Below, piece after piece: positions 60,648-64,000 of a DNA stretch of 64,000 bases. The number at the start of each line of letters is the position of its first letter. The stretch's first letter is position 1. Position numbers and translations under genes: made by a program. The stretch is taken from assembly GCA_902781515.1 (NCBI GenBank), contig CACZJU010000007.1:62001-126000 (forward strand), given 5' to 3'. Under the pieces are notes generated by a model, which saw only the letters and a program-made list of their open reading frames with translations, made no database searches and was not told where the DNA came from. The DNA is from an uncultured Bacteroidales bacterium (lineage in GTDB: Bacteria > Bacteroidota > Bacteroidia > Bacteroidales > Bacteroidaceae).

Positions 60648-61994
60648 TTATAAATTTATCTCTTCTCCGCTGTAGAACTTCAGCAGTTGCATGTTGAGCA
60701 GAGTGGTATATTTGCTTTGCAGCTCATCCTGCTTGGCATTCAGCAGATTGTCGTGCTCCTGACGCAGTTCTGCTATGTTCTTCAGTCCGTTGTTGAACTG
60801 AGCATTCAGCAGTTCGTATGTCGTTTCTGCACTCTGCAATTTTGCTCTTGCTGCAAGGAATCGCTGTTGATTGCTGTTGGCATTCAGCCAGTAGTTCTCA
60901 ATGGTGCTTGCCAGCGTGTTCTTTTTATCCTGAAGGTCGAGCTGACTGTTTATCTTCTGCAGTTTTGCCTTCTCCACAGCAGTCTTGTTACGACGGTTGT
61001 CGAAGATGGGTACGCTCAGATTCAAGGCGGCACTCAGGTTCACATTTGTCTTCATCTGCTGTCCCACGCTCTTGTTGCTGGCACTATAATGACTGTCGCC
61101 TGCACTTGCACTGAGACCGATGGTGGGGTAATATCCTCGGCGTGCAATGTCGAGATTCATGTCTGCGGCATCGATACCCAGTTCTGCACTACGAATCTCT
61201 GGGCGTGTTGCCACTGCCTCTTTGTAGATGCTTTGTGCTGAGGGTATGGGAGCAAGCACTTGCTCGTCGGTAGGAACTGTGCCCGTAACGTCAAAAGGAG
61301 TATTGAGAGGCAACTCAAGCAGGCTCTTCAACTGACGCTTGTAATTCAGTACCTGTGTCTCGCTGTTCACGATATTGTACTGTGTAGCACGCCATTGAGC
61401 TTCCAGTTGGGAGAGATCGGCTTTCGAAATCTGTCCATGCTTCATCATCTGCTGTCCGCGCTCGTATTGGCTCTTGGCAGTCTGTTCCAGTTGCTCGTTC
61501 ACCTTCTTAGCCTCTGTGCTATAGAGAATCTGCACATACAGTTGTGCTATCTGTTCCTGAATGGTCAGTTCGCTCTGTTGTGTCGAAAGCGAAGTTATCT
61601 GGTTTTGCAACTCCTGTGCCTTGATGTTCTTGTAGTTGATGCCACCATTCCATATTGTCCAGTTGGCAGTCAGTCCGTAAGAACCCTGTTCGGTCACCTT
61701 CTTCGAGGTGTTCGTCACCTGTCCGTTCTGCACAATGGCAGTGTTCTCTTCAAAGGGACGATAACTTAAACCTTGAGAAGTGGAGAAACTGAGGCTGGGG
61801 AACAGCGCACCTCGGTCTTGCCAGAGAGCCAGTTTTCCCTCATCCTCGCTGACGCGGCTCTTCTGTATCTGTATGTTGTTTTGTCGGGCGTGTTCGATGC
61901 AACGTGCCAGTGTCCATTGTTCTTGTGCTGCAACCTTTACTGAGAGCATAGTCAGAAGAACGAGGACGACATTGCGTAGTTTTATCTCAAACAT
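60648..61994 (-). CDS. TolC-family outer-membrane efflux protein
   Basis: The 448-residue protein has a signal peptide (ending VKVAAQ) and two repeated TolC halves of long helices and short strands (WTLARCIEHARQNNIQIQKSR and IYKEAVATRPEIRSAELGIDAA). It forms the exit duct of the efflux system and is first in the operon. The promoter box is at 62026-62033. Confidence 0.93.
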   Translation of the reverse strand: MFEIKLRNVVLVLLTMLSVKVAAQEQWTLARCIEHARQNNIQIQKSRVSEDEGKLALWQDRGALFPSLSFSTSQGLSYRPFEENTAIVQNGQVTNTSKKVTEQGSYGLTANWTIWNGGINYKNIKAQELQNQITSLSTQQSELTIQEQIAQLYVQILYSTEAKKVNEQLEQTAKSQYERGQQMMKHGQISKADLSQLEAQWRATQYNIVNSETQVLNYKRQLKSLLELPLNTPFDVTGTVPTDEQVLAPIPSAQSIYKEAVATRPEIRSAELGIDAADMNLDIARRGYYPTIGLSASAGDSHYSASNKSVGQQMKTNVNLSAALNLSVPIFDNRRNKTAVEKAKLQKINSQLDLQDKKNTLASTIENYWLNANSNQQRFLAARAKLQSAETTYELLNAQFNNGLKNIAELRQEHDNLLNAKQDELQSKYTTLLNMQLLKFYSGEEINL

Positions 61995-62025
61995 ATTCTC
62001 TTTATACCTTATTTATAATGCGGCC

Positions 62026-62033
62026 CAAAGGTA
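62026..62033 (-). promoter_or_regulatory. -7 promoter box of the efflux operon
   Basis: The minus strand reads TACCTTTG, about 30 bases before the TolC-family start. It is divergent from the ribE box. Confidence 0.65.
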
Positions 62034-62097
62034 CTGCTTTTCGGCGAGATGACCAAAAAATAGCCTTTCTTTTAACAATGGTTAAGGATAAAAACAC

Positions 62098-62105
62098 TAT
62101 CTTTG
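62098..62105 (+). promoter_or_regulatory. -7 promoter box of ribE
   Basis: TATCTTTG is followed by CACCC. The leader is about 75 bases and shows no FMN riboswitch. Confidence 0.65.
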
Positions 62106-62118
62106 CACCCATAAATCA

Positions 62119-62183
62119 TAATTCGTACTTTGTAACTCGTAATTCGTAATTAGTAATTAGTATTTCATAATTCGTAATTTATA
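62119..62183 (+). repeat. GTAATTCGTAATT repeat leader of ribE
   Basis: Words TAATTCGTA, GTAACTCGTA, GTAATTCGTA and GTAATTAGTA recur at 9-10 base steps up to the ATG. The same words form the aspS leader at 63496-63521. Confidence 0.7.
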
Positions 62184-62185
62184 TC

Positions 62186-62788
62186 ATGTTTTCAGGAATC
62201 GTAGAAGAGACTGCCCGTGTTGTAGGCATAGAGAAGGAATTGGACAACCTGCATTTCACACTCACTTGCTCGTTTGTCAATGAACTGAAGATAGACCAAA
62301 GCGTGTCGCACAATGGCGTCTGCCTCACAGTGGTGCGCCTGACCGACGACACTTACACCGTTACTGCCATGCGTGAAACCCTCGAACGCAGTAATCTGGG
62401 ACTTCTCAAGGTGGGCGACGAGGTAAATGTGGAGCGCTCGATGATGATGAACGGCCGTCTCGACGGACATATCGTTCAGGGACATGTTGACCAGACTGCC
62501 CGTTGCATCAGTGTTGAAGACCAGCAGGGCAGCTATGTGTTCCGTTTCCGCTACGAAGCAGATAAGGAAATGGCTCGTCGCGGTTATGTGACTGTGGACA
62601 AAGGCAGCGTCACTGTGAATGGTGTCAGCCTGACTGTTTGCCGTCCCGATGACGACAGTTTCGAGGTGTGCATCATTCCCTACACCTACGACAACACCAA
62701 CTTCCACAATATCAAGGAAGGCACGGTCGTGAACCTTGAGTTCGACATCATTGGCAAGTACCTCAGCCGCATGATGCAGTTTGTCTGA
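62186..62788 (+). CDS. ribE: Riboflavin synthase alpha chain
   Basis: The 200-residue protein starts MFSGIVEETARV and has two lumazine-binding repeats (about 1-95 and 96-190). Conserved stretches are NGVCLTV and HIVQGHVDQTA, with NGVSLTV in the second repeat. It forms riboflavin from two 6,7-dimethyl-8-ribityllumazine molecules. No other riboflavin gene is adjacent. Confidence 0.95.
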   Translation: MFSGIVEETARVVGIEKELDNLHFTLTCSFVNELKIDQSVSHNGVCLTVVRLTDDTYTVTAMRETLERSNLGLLKVGDEVNVERSMMMNGRLDGHIVQGHVDQTARCISVEDQQGSYVFRFRYEADKEMARRGYVTVDKGSVTVNGVSLTVCRPDDDSFEVCIIPYTYDNTNFHNIKEGTVVNLEFDIIGKYLSRMMQFV

Positions 62789-62829
62789 TGAGTTATCATT
62801 CTTAACTCTTAATTCTTAACTCTTAATTA

Positions 62830-63474
62830 ATGATACATAGTATCATCTTCGATCTCGACGGAACGCTGACAGATACCCTCCGCGACCTCTGTGACAGCAC
62901 CAACTTTGCCCTGCGTCAAATGGGGTGGGCGGAACGCTCGCTTGCCGAGGTTCGGCGCTTTGTTGGCAATGGTGTTCGACGACTTATAAAACGCGCTGTT
63001 CCCCAAGATGTTAGTAATGACGACTTTGAGCAATGCTTTAAGATTTTTCAAGCGCATTATCTCGAACATTGTCAGGACCAGACATGCCTCTACGAAGGTG
63101 TGGCAGAGATGCTTCGCGAGGTGCACGAGGCTGGGTACAAGACAGCTATCGTGAGCAACAAACTTCAGGCTGGAGTAGATGAGCTTTACGAGACCTATTT
63201 TCGTGGCGTGGTGGATGTTGCAATAGGGGAGCGTGAAGGCATACGTCGTAAACCGGCGCCGGATATGGTGGAACTGGCTTTGAAAGAACTCAATGCCGAC
63301 AAGTGTGAGACAGTGTATGTGGGTGATAGTGAGGTAGATGTGCAGACGGCACGCAACTCTGGTTTGCCCTGCATCAGTGTGCTTTGGGGCTTTCGCGACA
63401 GACAGGAACTGGAGGAGGCTGGTGCAACAACATTTATCAAACATCCCAGCGAACTCTTGGAAATACTAAAATAA
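62830..63474 (+). CDS. HAD-superfamily hydrolase, phosphoglycolate phosphatase-like
   Basis: The 214-residue protein has motif I FDLDGTLTDT, motif II VSNK, motif III Lys (RRKPAPDM) and motif IV VYVGDSEVDVQTA, with a small helical cap, as in Gph-type phosphatases. The substrate may be phosphoglycolate or another small phosphate ester. It lies 41 bases after ribE, with an ACTCTTAATTCTTA repeat in the gap. Confidence 0.88.
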   Translation: MIHSIIFDLDGTLTDTLRDLCDSTNFALRQMGWAERSLAEVRRFVGNGVRRLIKRAVPQDVSNDDFEQCFKIFQAHYLEHCQDQTCLYEGVAEMLREVHEAGYKTAIVSNKLQAGVDELYETYFRGVVDVAIGEREGIRRKPAPDMVELALKELNADKCETVYVGDSEVDVQTARNSGLPCISVLWGFRDRQELEEAGATTFIKHPSELLEILK

Positions 63475-63479
63475 ATCTC

Positions 63480-63487
63480 TATCTTTG
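63480..63487 (+). promoter_or_regulatory. -7 promoter box of aspS
   Basis: TATCTTTG begins 6 bases after the phosphatase stop codon and is followed by CACCTCG, as in front of ribE. Confidence 0.65.
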
Positions 63488-63495
63488 CACCTCGT

Positions 63496-63521
63496 ATTTC
63501 GTAACTCGTAATTCGTAATTA
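63496..63521 (+). repeat. GTAATTCGTAATT repeat leader of aspS
   Basis: TTTCGTAACTCGTAATTCG and further TAATT copies match the ribE leader repeat (62119-62183) almost word for word. Confidence 0.7.
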
Positions 63522-63528
63522 TAATAAA

Positions 63529-64000
63529 ATGTATAGAACAAAGACCTGTGGCGAGCTTCGTCTTGCCAATGTTGGAGAGAGCGTAACCCTGAGCGGATGG
63601 GTTCAGCGCACTCGTAAGATGGGAGGAATGACGTTTGTTGACCTGCGCGACCGTTATGGCATCACTCAGTTGGTGTTCGACGAGCAGACCGATGCAGACC
63701 AGTGCGAACGTGCCAACAAGCTTGGACGCGAATGGGTGATTCAGATTATCGGTGAGGTTAGCGAGCGCCAGTCGAAGAACAAGAACCTGCCTACGGGCGA
63801 CATAGAGATAATCGTGCGCCAGTTGAACGTCCTGAACGAGAGCATCACACCTCCGTTCACCATCGAGGAACAAAGCGACGGTGGCGACGACCTGCGTATG
63901 AAGTATCGCTATCTCGACCTTCGCCGTCCAAATGTGCGCAAGAACTTGGAGCTGCGTCATAAGTTTGCTTTCGAAGTGCGCCGCTATCTCGACGAGCAGG
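63529..64000 (+). CDS. aspS: Aspartyl-tRNA synthetase, N-terminal part (runs off the window)
   Basis: The 157 visible residues begin [21 protein letters not shown]. They form the OB-fold anticodon-binding domain ([20 protein letters not shown], about 22-41). The class II catalytic core then starts with [10 protein letters not shown]. It charges tRNA(Asp) with aspartate. The catalytic part lies outside the window. Confidence 0.95.
   Translation, partial: MYRTKTCGELRLANVGESVTLSGWVQRTRKMGGMTFVDLRDRYGITQLVFDEQTDADQCERANKLGREWVIQIIGEVSERQSKNKNLPTGDIEIIVRQLNVLNESITPPFTIEEQSDGGDDLRMKYRYLDLRRPNVRKNLELRHKFAFEVRRYLDEQ

Noticed and set aside
62106..62185. FMN riboswitch before ribE
   Set aside because: The leader is an AT-rich short-unit repeat with none of the conserved RFN-element helices.

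Overview
The window looks like chromosomal DNA of a Bacteroidales bacterium, most likely a Prevotella-like gut or oral lineage. The evidence is the repeated Bacteroidetes -7 promoter box (TAnnTTTG) in front of transcription units, weak Shine-Dalgarno sites, BspA-type leucine-rich surface proteins with a type IX-like C-terminal tail, families largely limited to Bacteroidetes (DUF4835, DUF4836-like, DUF3127, DUF4468, Porin_10), and the purF-carA-carB gene order. I saw no rRNA, tRNA, CRISPR array, prophage or insertion sequence.

Layout. 1-1224 is the N-terminal part of ftsK (minus). 1370-6568 is a plus-strand run: a DnaQ-fold exonuclease, an RlmI-type methyltransferase, a nucleoside permease, rsmE and a DUF4836-like membrane-anchored protein. 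6577-9495 is a promoter followed by three tightly packed genes: an animal-like steroid 5-alpha-reductase, an Old Yellow Enzyme-type flavin reductase and a short-chain dehydrogenase. These are followed without an obvious new promoter by purF and a fused carA-carB gene, then an SLC13 permease. 17653-28652 holds a TIGR02757 gene, a DUF4375 gene, smpB, a 5-formyl-THF cyclo-ligase and a long minus operon (dnaN, exonuclease, coaBC, DUF4835, recN, TPR/pseudo-protease, tilS). 28788-34226 has a DUF3127 protein with an SSB-like tail, two long intergenic regions rich in palindromes, two BspA-like proteins, a 45-codon small ORF and a small heat-shock gene behind a candidate sigma-54 promoter. 34201-41059 is a minus operon (metallo-hydrolase, lon, tgt, lptF/G-type permease, DEAD-box helicase). 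41135-49700 has a small lipoprotein, a split chromate transporter, purL, a secreted EEP-family protein and the divergent kbl/tdh pair for threonine breakdown. 49859-61994 is all minus strand: a TolC/MacA/MacB-type efflux operon, a 2-oxoacid:ferredoxin oxidoreductase operon, a Porin_10 protein and a GH125 mannosidase. 62186-64000 carries riboflavin synthase, a HAD phosphatase and the start of aspS.

Two themes stand out. First, the 5-alpha-reductase/OYE/SDR cluster has the gene content reported for steroid and bile-acid A-ring reduction in gut Bacteroidetes. Second, a family of palindromic modules repeating every 22-23 bp fills the longer intergenic regions downstream of genes (17462-17645, 29300-29787, 32199-32277, 49739-49865). 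Every convergent gene junction in the window either overlaps tail to tail or carries such an array. The modules share a spacer word (GGCGATA or its complement) while their dyad cores differ in sequence, which suggests selection for symmetry and spacing. I do not know a named element that matches them.
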